Of a DNA stretch of 64,000 nucleotides, positions 28,101 through 36,191 are shown one piece after another. The translations under genes were made by a program, and so were the position numbers. The notes under the pieces are model-generated. The model searched no databases and was not told where the DNA came from. It was given only the letters and a program-made list of their open reading frames with translations. This DNA is from Mangrovibacterium diazotrophicum (GTDB taxonomy: Bacteria; Bacteroidota; Bacteroidia; Bacteroidales; Prolixibacteraceae), in assembly GCF_003610535.1 (NCBI RefSeq), contig NZ_RAPN01000001.1:3583320-3647319 (forward strand). The letters run 5' to 3'. Positions within the stretch are counted from its first letter, which is position 1; every line of letters starts with the position of its first letter.

Positions 28101-28623
28101 CAAATTTACGCAGTTCGCGCAGGCTGAAGTCACCACTCAGGTTGACGTTCATAATCGGGAACTCCGAAAAGTCGAGGTCCTGCACCAGTGGATCTGCATC
28201 GAGGTCATCCGGAAGTTCCGAGTTGGCTTTGTCAACCCGGTCTTTTGTGTCCTGCAGAGCCTGTTTCACGTCGACATCGGTATTGAATTCGACGATGATA
28301 ATACTGACATCCTGGTACGAGGCCGACGAAACTTTTTTAATCCCCTGCATGCCTTTCAGCTCTTTCTCAATGGGGCGCGTAATAAAGTTTTCAATATCCA
28401 CCGGAGAGTTCCCGGGGTAGATGGTTTGCACAAAAATGTAGGGTACCACAATTTCGGGGAAAAGCTCGCGGGGCATTTGGTTGTACGAGAAAATCCCGAA
28501 AAACACCAACAGTGCAGTCAGAATATAAACAGTCGTTTTATTCTTAATCGCCAGGTATGTCGGTCTGAACTTCCTGGTTATGTGTTCACTGTTGTCAGCT
28601 TTATTTTCTTTATCCTTGGACAT
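25177..28623 (-). CDS. RND efflux transporter permease (AcrB family)
   Basis: 1148-residue proton-driven inner-membrane pump. The N-terminus has FFGIFSYNQMPRELFPEI and VQTIYPGNSPVDIENFIT. Twelve membrane segments lie in two sets; TM4 carries the expected acidic pair (ALGMLVDNSIVVVENV). A large insertion with extra hydrophobic segments near 520-620 (VKKGLRNAAILVALS) is longer than in E. coli AcrB (1049 aa). Last gene of the tetR-tolC-adaptor-RND operon. The substrate is not predictable from sequence. Confidence 0.93.
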   Translation of the reverse strand: MSKDKENKADNSEHITRKFRPTYLAIKNKTTVYILTALLVFFGIFSYNQMPRELFPEIVVPYIFVQTIYPGNSPVDIENFITRPIEKELKGMQGIKKVSSASYQDVSIIIVEFNTDVDVKQALQDTKDRVDKANSELPDDLDADPLVQDLDFSEFPIMNVNLSGDFSLRELRKFAETLQDEFEGLNEVSEATLKGVDEREIQINVDPYKLEASGMSFQDVATAIQVENVTMGAGEFTSDETRRVIRTQADYTNMDQIANTIIKVNGGKPVYIRDIATVVDGYKERSTISRLDEKPVVTLSITKKSGQNILSATEKVRNLIEEHQKSGYLPSNLDVRITDDNSYYIRNQIANLENSIILGMLLVIFVLFLFLGFRNALFSGLSIPMSMFLSFVILQQMGISLNNMVLFSLILALGMLVDNSIVVVENVYRLHSHGYSALTATKRGVSEIAFPIISSTLTTLAAFFPLIFWKGIMGEFMKILPQTLIIVLASSLFVALVLTPPFIAGFMKIEDINRKANVKKGLRNAAILVALSLPFYLLKIFWMGNIIVTVALLILLNIFVLRGTARWFQNKFLVWLENFYENQLKFALTGKKPLIYFFGTILLMFLSIGFYFASNPHVVFFPSTEPQTVYVTSELPLGSSIDKTDEVTRRVETIVNKTLKPYMHVVKSVTTNVGNGKGDMFENSTAPNKSLISISFEEFKLRDGISTTDVMAQLAKDLKGFVGAKIYVEKEDDGPPVGAPISIEVSGDKFDQLLHITDDVINRIDADRIPGIEGLKLNINTNQPEMLVRIDREKARLYKLSTTEIALALRYALYGYDVGDYKDGEDEYDIFIRFDEKYRNNVSTLMNQVIQNDGNKIPISAVASFEYSSTYDKINRIDNKRTITISSNVLQGFNANEINARIRQVLSNYEIPRGYSISYTGEQQEQEESSNFLMMALLIALASITLILVTQFNSFIRPLIIMTTVLFSTIGVFLGLGVFHMDFVVIMTGIGIISLAGIVVNNGIVLVDYIDLLRQRRREELGLSEKAFLSIHDEIHCIVQAGKTRLRPVLLTAITTVLGLVPLAVGLNFDFFTLYTDFNPDFSIGGETVAFWGPMSWTVIFGLTFATFLTLIISPVMYMLTIRINYQVKKLLGMLPQDSMRSKNEIEE

Positions 28624-28658
28624 AAGTTGTTTCTTTAAATCGGTGAGCGTTGGAGCTG

Positions 28659-29783
28659 TTAGTAGGCAACGGGTGTACCATCGATTACCTGGTCGAAACC
28701 TTCAGAAATAATGGTCATGCCGGGCTCAATGCCTTCGGTTACTTCAGTCATATTGTTGTTCGAAACGCCTGATTTTATGTAGACTTTCTTCGCTTTTTTT
28801 ACGTCGCCGGAAGCATCAACAATGAACGTGTATTCGCCCTTGAAATCATGCTTGATCAACAGCGAAGGAATAACAATGGCAGAATCAGCCACATAGTCGC
28901 GTATTTTCAGGATTGAAATCATATTTGGCTTGATCAGGTTATCCGGGTTGCTCAGGTCAACGCGAACACGGAAAGTCCGGTTATTCGGATCGATGTAATT
29001 TCCGATCTGCTCAATTCTCGATTTTGCCTGGCGACCGATGGCCGGAAAGTCGATAAACACTTCTTCGTTTTTATCTACTTTGGTCAGGTATGATTCGGCA
29101 ACATCACCATAAATTTTGATCTTTTTAATGTTGACTACTTTGGCAAACGGAATTTGAGGACCTGCGATCTCGCCACGCTTCTGGAAGATCACATCCACAG
29201 TTCCGTCAACCGGAGCTTTCACTTCGGCCATTTCCTTTTGGGCTAACAGGCTTTCCAGACGGCTTTCCTGTGATTCCTTGCTGGTTTTCGCCTGCAGGTA
29301 TTGCATTTCCGAACCAATCTTCTGGTCCCACAAGTTTTGCTGACGTTCGAACGTGGTATTTGCCAGGTCGAGGCTGATGCGGGCTTCAGCAATACTTTTG
29401 TCGAGCATGTCGGTGTTGAGGGTGGCCAAAGTGGTTCCTTTAGTCACGTACTGACCTTCGCTAACCAGAATGTCGGTAATAATTCCCGATCCTTCCGGGC
29501 TCACGTTCACTTCCTGGTCGGCTTCAACTTTACCGGTTACTTCAATAAAGTGTTCGAACAGCTGAGGCTGGGCTTCGGTCGTTTTAATGTTGACGTACTC
29601 AATATCGCTCATCTCATCAAGCTCGTCCTCCAATGCGGTAATTTTTTCTTCCAGCGCCTGAACTTCGCTTTTATATTGAGCCAGTTGTTTGCGTTTGGCT
29701 TCGGGGCTGTTATCGGGCGTTCCCGAGCAGGAAGCCATGAGCAGGCCGATGCCGGCAATAAACAGCAGGTTAATTTTTTTCAT
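28659..29783 (-). CDS. RND efflux periplasmic adaptor (membrane fusion protein)
   Basis: 374 residues from ATG 29783; another ATG 8 codons upstream is possible. Lipoprotein signal with LLMASC. A coiled coil near 25-60 (KRKQLAQYKSEVQALEEKI) precedes the lipoyl/barrel core (VNVSPEGSGIITDILVSEGQYV), with an alpha-hairpin near 130-190. It links the RND pump at 25177 to the TolC-like channel at 29811. Confidence 0.92.
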   Translation of the reverse strand: MKKINLLFIAGIGLLMASCSGTPDNSPEAKRKQLAQYKSEVQALEEKITALEDELDEMSDIEYVNIKTTEAQPQLFEHFIEVTGKVEADQEVNVSPEGSGIITDILVSEGQYVTKGTTLATLNTDMLDKSIAEARISLDLANTTFERQQNLWDQKIGSEMQYLQAKTSKESQESRLESLLAQKEMAEVKAPVDGTVDVIFQKRGEIAGPQIPFAKVVNIKKIKIYGDVAESYLTKVDKNEEVFIDFPAIGRQAKSRIEQIGNYIDPNNRTFRVRVDLSNPDNLIKPNMISILKIRDYVADSAIVIPSLLIKHDFKGEYTFIVDASGDVKKAKKVYIKSGVSNNNMTEVTEGIEPGMTIISEGFDQVIDGTPVAY

Positions 29784-29810
29784 GATGTAAGGTGTATTTG
29801 TTTTCATGTG

Positions 29811-31154
29811 TTACTTTCCAATTGCTTTGTCGTAGTTAATTTTTGCCGTGAATAGTTGCATGGCAGAGTTTACCCAGTTCGACTGGGCTGTAATGAATTG
29901 GGCTTCGGTTACGGCCAGGTCAGAGCTGGTAGTGATCCCGTTGTTGTATTTGATCTGCGACTTGTCGAAGATCCGTTTTGCCAGCTCTTTGTTGTCCGCT
30001 GTGTTGTTGAACTGGTCAACAGCGCTCTCCAGGTCGGCAATTGCGGTTAGATAGTCTTTCTGCAGTGTTTGAGCTGCCAATCGTTGATCATTCTCCGATT
30101 TCTCCAGTTCAATTCGTGCTTGTTTTACTTTTGCCGCTTTATTGCCTGCAGAAAAAATAGGAACAGAAAGGTTTAAACCCCACATGGAAGACGGGTACCA
30201 GGCGACGTTGCTTTTAAACAGGTTCCAGCTGTTCCCGTAGGATGTTTTGTTCCAACTGTAAAAGGCGCTCAGTCTTGGCAGATAAGCAGACTGCTCCAGT
30301 TTCAGTAATTTGATTTGACTCAGTCGTTGCGAATCTACAATCCGGTAGTCGATGTGTGTGGTTAGGTCGAAAACAGTGGTGTCTTCTTCTTCCAGCAATA
30401 GCGGGCTAATGAAATCAGTCAGGTTGTCGCTTAAAGCGATGGGGGTTGTAACATCGACGCCCATGGTGTATTTCAGAACCATTTCGGCCACCCGGATTTC
30501 CCGTTCCGCTTTGATGATTGCATTTTCCGAGTTCTGAACGATCAACTTGAGTTGGTCGAGATCCTGTTCTTCTACGAATCCGTTTTCGTACAATGCTTTG
30601 GTGTCGGTAAATTGCTTTTCGTTGTTTAACAGGTTTTCCTGCAAAACCTGAAGATTTTCGCGTGCGATCAAAGCGCCGTAGTAGGCTTGCTCAACCGCAT
30701 GCCGAATTTCAATTTCGCTCTTTTCTTTGGCTTGATCAGAAAGTTGCAGGTACAACTTTGCAGAACTCACCCCAACGATGTACGAACCATCGAACAAGAG
30801 TTGGTCTACAGTGAAGCCGAAGTCGGAATTGAATTTCTGGCCGAAAGTTACTTCGAAATACTCGCCCGGGTTTCCACCGACAAATTCGGCAGGGATCAAC
30901 GAAACCGGTAGGTTCAGATAGTTCGTGTAGCTTGCTGAACCGGATACCTGCGGCAGACCGGTAGCAATGGTTTCCCACACCTTTTTACGGGCTGCATCCA
31001 CGTCGAGCGAGCTGTTGCGGATGACGTACGAGTTTTGCATGGCATAATCCTTAGCCTCGGGCAGCGAAAACCGCAGGGTATCCTGCGCTGAAGCGCTTCC
31101 CACGGTAATGAGCATGAACAAAATCAGGATTGTTTGTCGTACTCTAGTTTTCAT
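29811..31154 (-). CDS. TolC-family outer-membrane efflux channel
   Basis: 447 residues. Signal peptide ending ASAQ near 24. Two long alpha-helical repeats of the OEP family (SLPEAKDYAMQNSYVIRNS at the start; LEKSENDQRLAAQTLQKDY in the second half). An ATG three codons upstream (31163) is an alternative start. The gene overlaps the end of tetR by about 10 bp, so expression is coupled to the regulator. Confidence 0.92.
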   Translation of the reverse strand: MKTRVRQTILILFMLITVGSASAQDTLRFSLPEAKDYAMQNSYVIRNSSLDVDAARKKVWETIATGLPQVSGSASYTNYLNLPVSLIPAEFVGGNPGEYFEVTFGQKFNSDFGFTVDQLLFDGSYIVGVSSAKLYLQLSDQAKEKSEIEIRHAVEQAYYGALIARENLQVLQENLLNNEKQFTDTKALYENGFVEEQDLDQLKLIVQNSENAIIKAEREIRVAEMVLKYTMGVDVTTPIALSDNLTDFISPLLLEEEDTTVFDLTTHIDYRIVDSQRLSQIKLLKLEQSAYLPRLSAFYSWNKTSYGNSWNLFKSNVAWYPSSMWGLNLSVPIFSAGNKAAKVKQARIELEKSENDQRLAAQTLQKDYLTAIADLESAVDQFNNTADNKELAKRIFDKSQIKYNNGITTSSDLAVTEAQFITAQSNWVNSAMQLFTAKINYDKAIGK

Positions 31155-31770
31155 TTTGAACATTGTTTAATTGTTGTTTGTAGTATTCAATCCCTTTCGG
31201 GGTGCAAATGGCATGTAGATGGTAATCAATTGTTTTGTCGAATAATTCGAGACTCATCGCTTCCTTTTCGTCGAACAAACCGTTGTCGGGGTTTAAAATG
31301 AATAAACTTCTACCAACTGTCATTTTTGCGATAAAATCCTGATCTAGCTCCGCCCGGAACAGTCCTTCCTTTTTCCCTTTTTCCAGTAGTAAGCACTCGT
31401 TGTTGTAGACGGTAACACGTTTGAAGTTCTTGAGCTTCTCATAAATTCGGGGATAAGTGCGTCGCAAATCGTAATCAATGTTGCTTTGCAAAAGGCTCAG
31501 GATCTGGATCACTTTGTCGCGGATTTTAATGATTTGATCGATGGCGTTTAAATCGTCGCCTTCTTCCAGTCGAAAGTGGTCGCTACAAAGAAAATACTTG
31601 TTAGTCAGTTGATCGACTAGGTCTTCCTTGTCTTTGAAAAAATTGTAAATGGTCTTTTTCGAAATGCTAGCTTGTCCCGCGATCTCATCCAAAGTAACGC
31701 TCTTGATTCCGTGTTTGAAAAAGAGTTCCGCTGCCTTTTCGATGATGTAGGTTTTCTTATCGTCGTTCAT
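31144..31770 (-). CDS. TetR/AcrR-family regulator of the efflux operon
   Basis: 208 residues. The N-terminal helix-turn-helix is FFKHGIKSVTLDEIAGQASISKKTIYNFFKDKEDL (about 15-50); the C-terminal ligand domain has no recognised type. First gene of the efflux operon. The start ATG 31770 is 6 nt after a TAGCTTTG -7 box, and a 9+9 inverted repeat lies over the -33 area, consistent with self-repression relieved by a pump substrate. Confidence 0.88.
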   Translation of the reverse strand: MNDDKKTYIIEKAAELFFKHGIKSVTLDEIAGQASISKKTIYNFFKDKEDLVDQLTNKYFLCSDHFRLEEGDDLNAIDQIIKIRDKVIQILSLLQSNIDYDLRRTYPRIYEKLKNFKRVTVYNNECLLLEKGKKEGLFRAELDQDFIAKMTVGRSLFILNPDNGLFDEKEAMSLELFDKTIDYHLHAICTPKGIEYYKQQLNNVQNEN

Positions 31771-31776
31771 AGAGTG

Positions 31777-31784
31777 CAAAGCTA
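31777..31784 (-). promoter_or_regulatory. -7 box of the tetR-efflux operon
   Basis: On the minus strand TAGCTTTG, matching TAnnTTTG, ends 6 nt before the tetR start codon. Transcription would begin at about the start codon, giving a leaderless mRNA. Confidence 0.55.
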
Positions 31785-31801
31785 TAGGAAAAATACCAAT
31801 T

Positions 31802-31829
31802 GGAAACTATGGACACGTTAATAGTTTCC
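31802..31829. promoter_or_regulatory. Candidate TetR operator
   Basis: Perfect 9-bp inverted repeat GGAAACTAT - N10 - ATAGTTTCC. It covers the position expected for the -33 element of the tetR promoter. A palindrome at this spot upstream of a TetR gene is the standard operator arrangement. Confidence 0.6.
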
Positions 31830-31964
31830 GTAGTTTTTGTGAAATTAATGTTTCGAAAAAAAAATCACGTGCAAAAGTAAGCCTACCAGGCGTGCTGATC
31901 GGATAGCGAATCGGTTAGTGACGAAATAAGTCGAGGAAAGGCGAAAAAGGCAGGATTAGCTATT

Positions 31965-32642
31965 TTATTTGCCGCAAATTGAGGGAAGTAAAAATTCAGC
32001 GATCTTCAGGTCAAAAGGACGGGTAATCTTAATGTTCTCGGGGTTTCCTTCTACGAGCTTGATGGTTTCGCCCATGGATTCGCAAACAGAAGCATCGTCC
32101 GTAAACAGTGGGGATTCTTCTTGCTTGAATGCCTTTTTGATCAGGTCCAGTTTGAAAGTTTGAGGTGTTTGAACCAACCTGAAACGGCTTCGGTCGGTGT
32201 GCTTGCTTGCTTCCGGTGTCAGTTCTCGCAAACTTTCTACGACTGGCATCACCGGAAGCGCGTTACCTTTTGCAAGGGTTGTTTCTTCACAGTTCGCAAT
32301 TGTTTGTTGCGAAACCAAAGGTCTAACGCCGTCGTGGATAAAAACAATTCCGTTTTCGGGTAGCGTGTCGAGGCCATTTTTGACCGATTGGAAACGAGTG
32401 TTTCCACCAGCCACCAGTTGATGAGTAAGTTGAAAGTTGTTTTCCCGGCAAAGTTTCTCCCAAACGGCAAACTGGTTGGAGGGAAGCACCAGGACAAGCT
32501 GCATGCTCGAATCGTAGTTGTAGAATTGTTCCAGCGTGTGCATCAGAATTGGCTTTCCACACACCGGAATAAATTGTTTGGGGATTTCGGCACCCATTCG
32601 GGTTCCGCTTCCGCCGGCTACGATTAATGCAAACTTTTCCAT
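31965..32642 (-). CDS. ispD: 2-C-methyl-D-erythritol 4-phosphate cytidylyltransferase
   Basis: 225 residues from Met 32642. Enzyme of the MEP isoprenoid pathway that joins CTP and methylerythritol 4-phosphate. The nucleotide-binding start is LIVAGGSGTRMGAEIPKQF, followed by FIHDGVRPLV and RLVQTPQTF. Length is typical. The frame extends 10 codons upstream without conservation. Isolated gene, divergent from the DUF2461 gene. Confidence 0.93.
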   Translation of the reverse strand: MEKFALIVAGGSGTRMGAEIPKQFIPVCGKPILMHTLEQFYNYDSSMQLVLVLPSNQFAVWEKLCRENNFQLTHQLVAGGNTRFQSVKNGLDTLPENGIVFIHDGVRPLVSQQTIANCEETTLAKGNALPVMPVVESLRELTPEASKHTDRSRFRLVQTPQTFKLDLIKKAFKQEESPLFTDDASVCESMGETIKLVEGNPENIKITRPFDLKIAEFLLPSICGK

Positions 32643-32726
32643 CGATTTAAATGTTGCATGCAAAAATAGCAATACATTTAGATTTCACTTTACAATTGCT
32701 GATTCAAAATCAATACAGACAAAGCC

Positions 32727-33386
32727 ATGCAAACACTCCTTCAATTTTTGAACGAACTCAAAGAGAATAACAACAAAGAATGGTTCAATGAAAACCGGAA
32801 AGCTTATGATGCGAGTAAAGAGCAGATGTTGTTTTTTACCGAGATCATGATTCAGGAACTGCGAAAGATGGATTCTGAAATTCCTGCCTTGAGCGCGAAG
32901 GACTGCCTTTTCCGTATTTTTCGCGATGTACGTTTCTCGAATGACAAAAGCCCGTACAAAACCAACATGGGTAGTTTCATTGCTCCCGGAGGACGAAAAA
33001 GCGACCTAGCCGGTTATTATGTGCACTTTGAGCCAGGAGCTTCGTTTATCGGAGGCGGGGTTTGGTGTCCGGCAGCCGATGTTTTAAGAGCGATTCGCAT
33101 GGAGATTTATGAGCATCCCGATGGTTTCAAGGAAGTGCTGTATGACGGTGACTTTAAAGAATACTTCACAGAGATCATGGGTGAAAAATTGAAGACTGCA
33201 CCAAAAGGCTTCGATAAGGAATTTGAAGATATCGATTTGCTGCGCTACAAATCGTACGCTTTTGGTTATTCACTCACCGATGAGCAGGTTTTGTCGGCTG
33301 ATTTGGTCGAGCTCGCCGTATCTGTTTTCCGACAACTGAGCCACATGAACCGTTTTCTGAATGATGCCATCGAAAAACGGCGGTAA
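32727..33386 (+). CDS. DUF2461 family protein
   Basis: 219 residues, full length for DUF2461 (TIGR02453). Family motifs: FLNELKENNNKEWFNENR at the start, RIFRDVRFSNDKSPYKTN and GFYIHFEP-like GYYVHFEPGASFIGGGVW. A cytosolic protein of unknown biochemical function, widespread in bacteria and fungi. It is followed by a terminator shared with asd. Confidence 0.9.
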   Translation: MQTLLQFLNELKENNNKEWFNENRKAYDASKEQMLFFTEIMIQELRKMDSEIPALSAKDCLFRIFRDVRFSNDKSPYKTNMGSFIAPGGRKSDLAGYYVHFEPGASFIGGGVWCPAADVLRAIRMEIYEHPDGFKEVLYDGDFKEYFTEIMGEKLKTAPKGFDKEFEDIDLLRYKSYAFGYSLTDEQVLSADLVELAVSVFRQLSHMNRFLNDAIEKRR

Positions 33387-33549
33387 AAGTGTCGAATTAA
33401 CAATAATATTTTGGTCGTTCATGGTGTAAATCGTACAGAAAGTTGTACGAAAAGCATTCGTTCATGATATAATAGTGTGAAAAGGGTTACAAAATCCGGG
33501 AACCACGTATTAATAGATAGATTAGTTTCTTCCCAATCAACCCATTTTC

Positions 33550-33595
33550 ATAGAAAAAGCCGGCGAATTTACTTCCCGGCTTTTTTTCTTTTATC
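33550..33595. terminator. Bidirectional terminator between DUF2461 and asd
   Basis: AAAAAGCCGG...CCGGCTTTTTTTCTTTT: GC stem with A-tract on one side and T-tract on the other, so it can stop both convergent transcripts. Confidence 0.85.
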
Positions 33596-33609
33596 GTGAT
33601 TGGTCTTGA

Positions 33610-34620
33610 TTATTTCAGATTTCCTGTCTTGATCAGCCACTCGGCAATTTGAACGGCATTCAGTGCAGCACCCTTTTTAATTTGGTCGCCAACACACCAA
33701 AAAGTCAACCCTTTTGGATTCGTGATGTCTTTGCGCAAACGACCAACATATACATCATCTTTACCAGCCACAAACAAAGGCATTGGGTATTCTTTGTTTT
33801 GCGGTTTGTCGATAACGGTCAAGCCTTCAAATTTTTCGAATGCATCGCGTACTTGCTCAACGCTCAACGCTTCTTCCGTTTCCAGCCAAATAGCTTCAGA
33901 GTGTGAACGGGCAACCGGAACACGCACACAAGTGGCGCTTACTTCAGCATCGGTGTGCATAATCTTTTTGGTTTCCCAGTTCATCTTCATTTCCTCTTTA
34001 GTATAGTCGTTATCCAGGAAAACGTCGATGTGAGGAATGATATTCATTGCCAACTGGTAAGCAAATTTGTCAACTTTCGGTTCTTCACCTGTTGCAATCT
34101 GACGGGTTTGTTCTTCCAGTTCGGCAATACCTTGCGCACCTGCACCACTTGCAGCCTGGTATGTAGCAACCTGCACTTTGGTAATTTTCGACAAATCGTT
34201 GATTGGTTTCAACGCAACAACCATTTGAATTGTCGAGCAGTTTGGGTTGGCAATAATGTTGCGTGGGCGCACCAAAGCATCTTCCGGGTTTACTTCAGGA
34301 ACAACCAATGGAACGTCGTCGTCATAACGGAAAGCGCTGGAGTTGTCGATCATGACTGCTCCGTATTTGGTAATCGTTGACGCAAAGTCTTTCGAGATTG
34401 AAGCTCCGGCAGAGGTCAATGCAATATCAATATCTTTGAAATCGTCGTTGTGCTTCAATTCCTTGACAGTTAGTTTCTTGCCTTTAAATTCGTATTCTGT
34501 TCCGGCACTTCTGGCCGATCCAAATAAAACTAACTCATCGAGCGGGAAATTCCGTTCAGCCAGTACGTTCAAAAACTCCTGTCCAACCGCTCCACTTGCA
34601 CCAACAATTGCAACTTTCAT
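33610..34620 (-). CDS. asd: Aspartate-semialdehyde dehydrogenase
   Basis: NADPH enzyme converting aspartyl phosphate to aspartate semialdehyde, the branch point to lysine/DAP, threonine and methionine. The N-terminal nucleotide site is [15 protein letters not shown]; the catalytic Cys is in [10 protein letters not shown]; the substrate Arg/His region is [13 protein letters not shown]. 336 residues, typical. It supplies the substrate for the pathway served by lysA (42228). Confidence 0.95.
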   Translation of the reverse strand: MKVAIVGASGAVGQEFLNVLAERNFPLDELVLFGSARSAGTEYEFKGKKLTVKELKHNDDFKDIDIALTSAGASISKDFASTITKYGAVMIDNSSAFRYDDDVPLVVPEVNPEDALVRPRNIIANPNCSTIQMVVALKPINDLSKITKVQVATYQAASGAGAQGIAELEEQTRQIATGEEPKVDKFAYQLAMNIIPHIDVFLDNDYTKEEMKMNWETKKIMHTDAEVSATCVRVPVARSHSEAIWLETEEALSVEQVRDAFEKFEGLTVIDKPQNKEYPMPLFVAGKDDVYVGRLRKDITNPKGLTFWCVGDQIKKGAALNAVQIAEWLIKTGNLK

Positions 34621-34720
34621 AGTTTGGAAAATTTTGTTAATTTAAATCGTTAAAAATCAGTTTCTACTGTAGAAACTTAGAGCGCCCAAAATTAGTTGTT
34701 TACTTTTAATTTTTAACCCA

Positions 34721-36163
34721 ATGAAAGCGAAATCTTGGTATTTTCTTTTGCTGGGAATCATCTTGTTTACAATTGATACTTACGGAAGGCCAATTTGGTT
34801 TGAAAATTTTGAAATCGCAGAGAAAGGATATTGGGGAGACGATGATGGTTTGACGATTCATGCTGACTTATCCGGAATTACAAAATGGTTCCTCAATGTG
34901 GACAATTGCAGCTTCACAGCTTCCAACGATTATGTGAAAACAGTTTCGACTTCCGGTGGCCGGTTCGAAGCACTAGACTGCGATGGCGAGGCAGTCTGGA
35001 CTTCCGAGTGGATCCGGATTTCTGGTGAAAGCAGTGTGAGCTGCAAATTGACGACCCGGGAAACCGGCAGTGGAAAGACTGAAACCAGTAAATACATTCA
35101 TGTTTTTTATCGCCTGGACGACGGGCCCGAACAACTTTTCGAAATCAATGGAATCAGTGCCGGAAATTGGGGCGAGGCCGTGGTGGAGCAAACCGGTTTG
35201 CAGGGAGACTCGCTGCAAATCGTGATTCGCTTGAACACAAGTTATGCTTCCGATAAAATAATAGTCGACGATATTTTGGTCGAGTCGCAGGAACCGCCGC
35301 TTTTACCCGAGAATTTGGCAGCTGCAGGAGATTTGTTGATCAATGAAATTCTGTTTAATCCTTACCCTGATTGTGATGATTTTGTGGAGGTGGTGAATGT
35401 TTCGAATAAGGAGCTGCGTACCGATCACCTGTTTATCGCCTCACGAGATAGCGATGGAAACTTGAAACAAGTTAATTCGTTTTCGGCTTTTGCGGATTAT
35501 TTGGCACCTGGTGCCTATTTATTGCTGTGCGAAAAACCGGACAGCCTGCCTTTTATTTACCCGCAAAACTGTGCAGAGAATTTTATGTCGAGTGAACTGC
35601 CATCGATGCCGAATGATGGTGGGGTAGTCGCGCTGGTGGATGACTCGCTGAATGTGATTGACGAGTTAATCTACGATGCAAAAATGCATCATCCTTCGAT
35701 TGCCGATGAAGAAGGGATTTCGTTGGAACGGAGGTCTGTTAAGTTGCCAACGAGTGAATGGGAGAATTGGACATCCGCTGCGTCGGTTGTGGGTTTCGCG
35801 ACGCCCGGCTGCCCGAATTCGATGCTCGAGCTCGATTTTCAGACAAACTCGGTGACCTTTGAGCCCGATGTTATTTCGCCGAATAATGATGGCTATAACG
35901 ATTTCACGAATCTTCATTTCGAACTGTCAGAGCCGGAATGGTTGCTGAATGTGCTGATTTTTGATGTATCAGGACGATTGATCGATCAACCGCAAAAAAA
36001 TGTAACAATCGGGCAAACTGCCGATCTAAATTGGCAAGGACAACGATCGGATGGCGAGCTGTTGGCTGCCGGGATTTACGTTTTCTATATCGAATTGACC
36101 AATTTGAGGGGAGAGCGCAAAGTATTCCGGAAAAGCTGCACGATCGTAAACAAGATTATGTAA
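34721..36163 (+). CDS. Exported lamin-tail-domain protein with gliding-type C-terminal domain
   Basis: 480 residues with a signal peptide (1-22). Residues 25-190 form a jelly-roll-like region (WFENFEIAEKGYWGDDDG). A lamin-tail (LTD) domain lies at 205-340 (LLINEILFNPYPDCDDFVEVVNVS). The last 95 residues resemble the FlgD-like / gliding C-terminal domain (FEPDVISPNNDGYNDF, LNWQGQRSDGELLAAGIYVFYIEL), suggesting T9SS export. It begins a three-gene run with the DUF5687 membrane protein and its ATPase. Confidence 0.8.
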   Translation: MKAKSWYFLLLGIILFTIDTYGRPIWFENFEIAEKGYWGDDDGLTIHADLSGITKWFLNVDNCSFTASNDYVKTVSTSGGRFEALDCDGEAVWTSEWIRISGESSVSCKLTTRETGSGKTETSKYIHVFYRLDDGPEQLFEINGISAGNWGEAVVEQTGLQGDSLQIVIRLNTSYASDKIIVDDILVESQEPPLLPENLAAAGDLLINEILFNPYPDCDDFVEVVNVSNKELRTDHLFIASRDSDGNLKQVNSFSAFADYLAPGAYLLLCEKPDSLPFIYPQNCAENFMSSELPSMPNDGGVVALVDDSLNVIDELIYDAKMHHPSIADEEGISLERRSVKLPTSEWENWTSAASVVGFATPGCPNSMLELDFQTNSVTFEPDVISPNNDGYNDFTNLHFELSEPEWLLNVLIFDVSGRLIDQPQKNVTIGQTADLNWQGQRSDGELLAAGIYVFYIELTNLRGERKVFRKSCTIVNKIM

Positions 36164-36191
36164 TTTAGACGGTCACTACCAAAAAACAACC

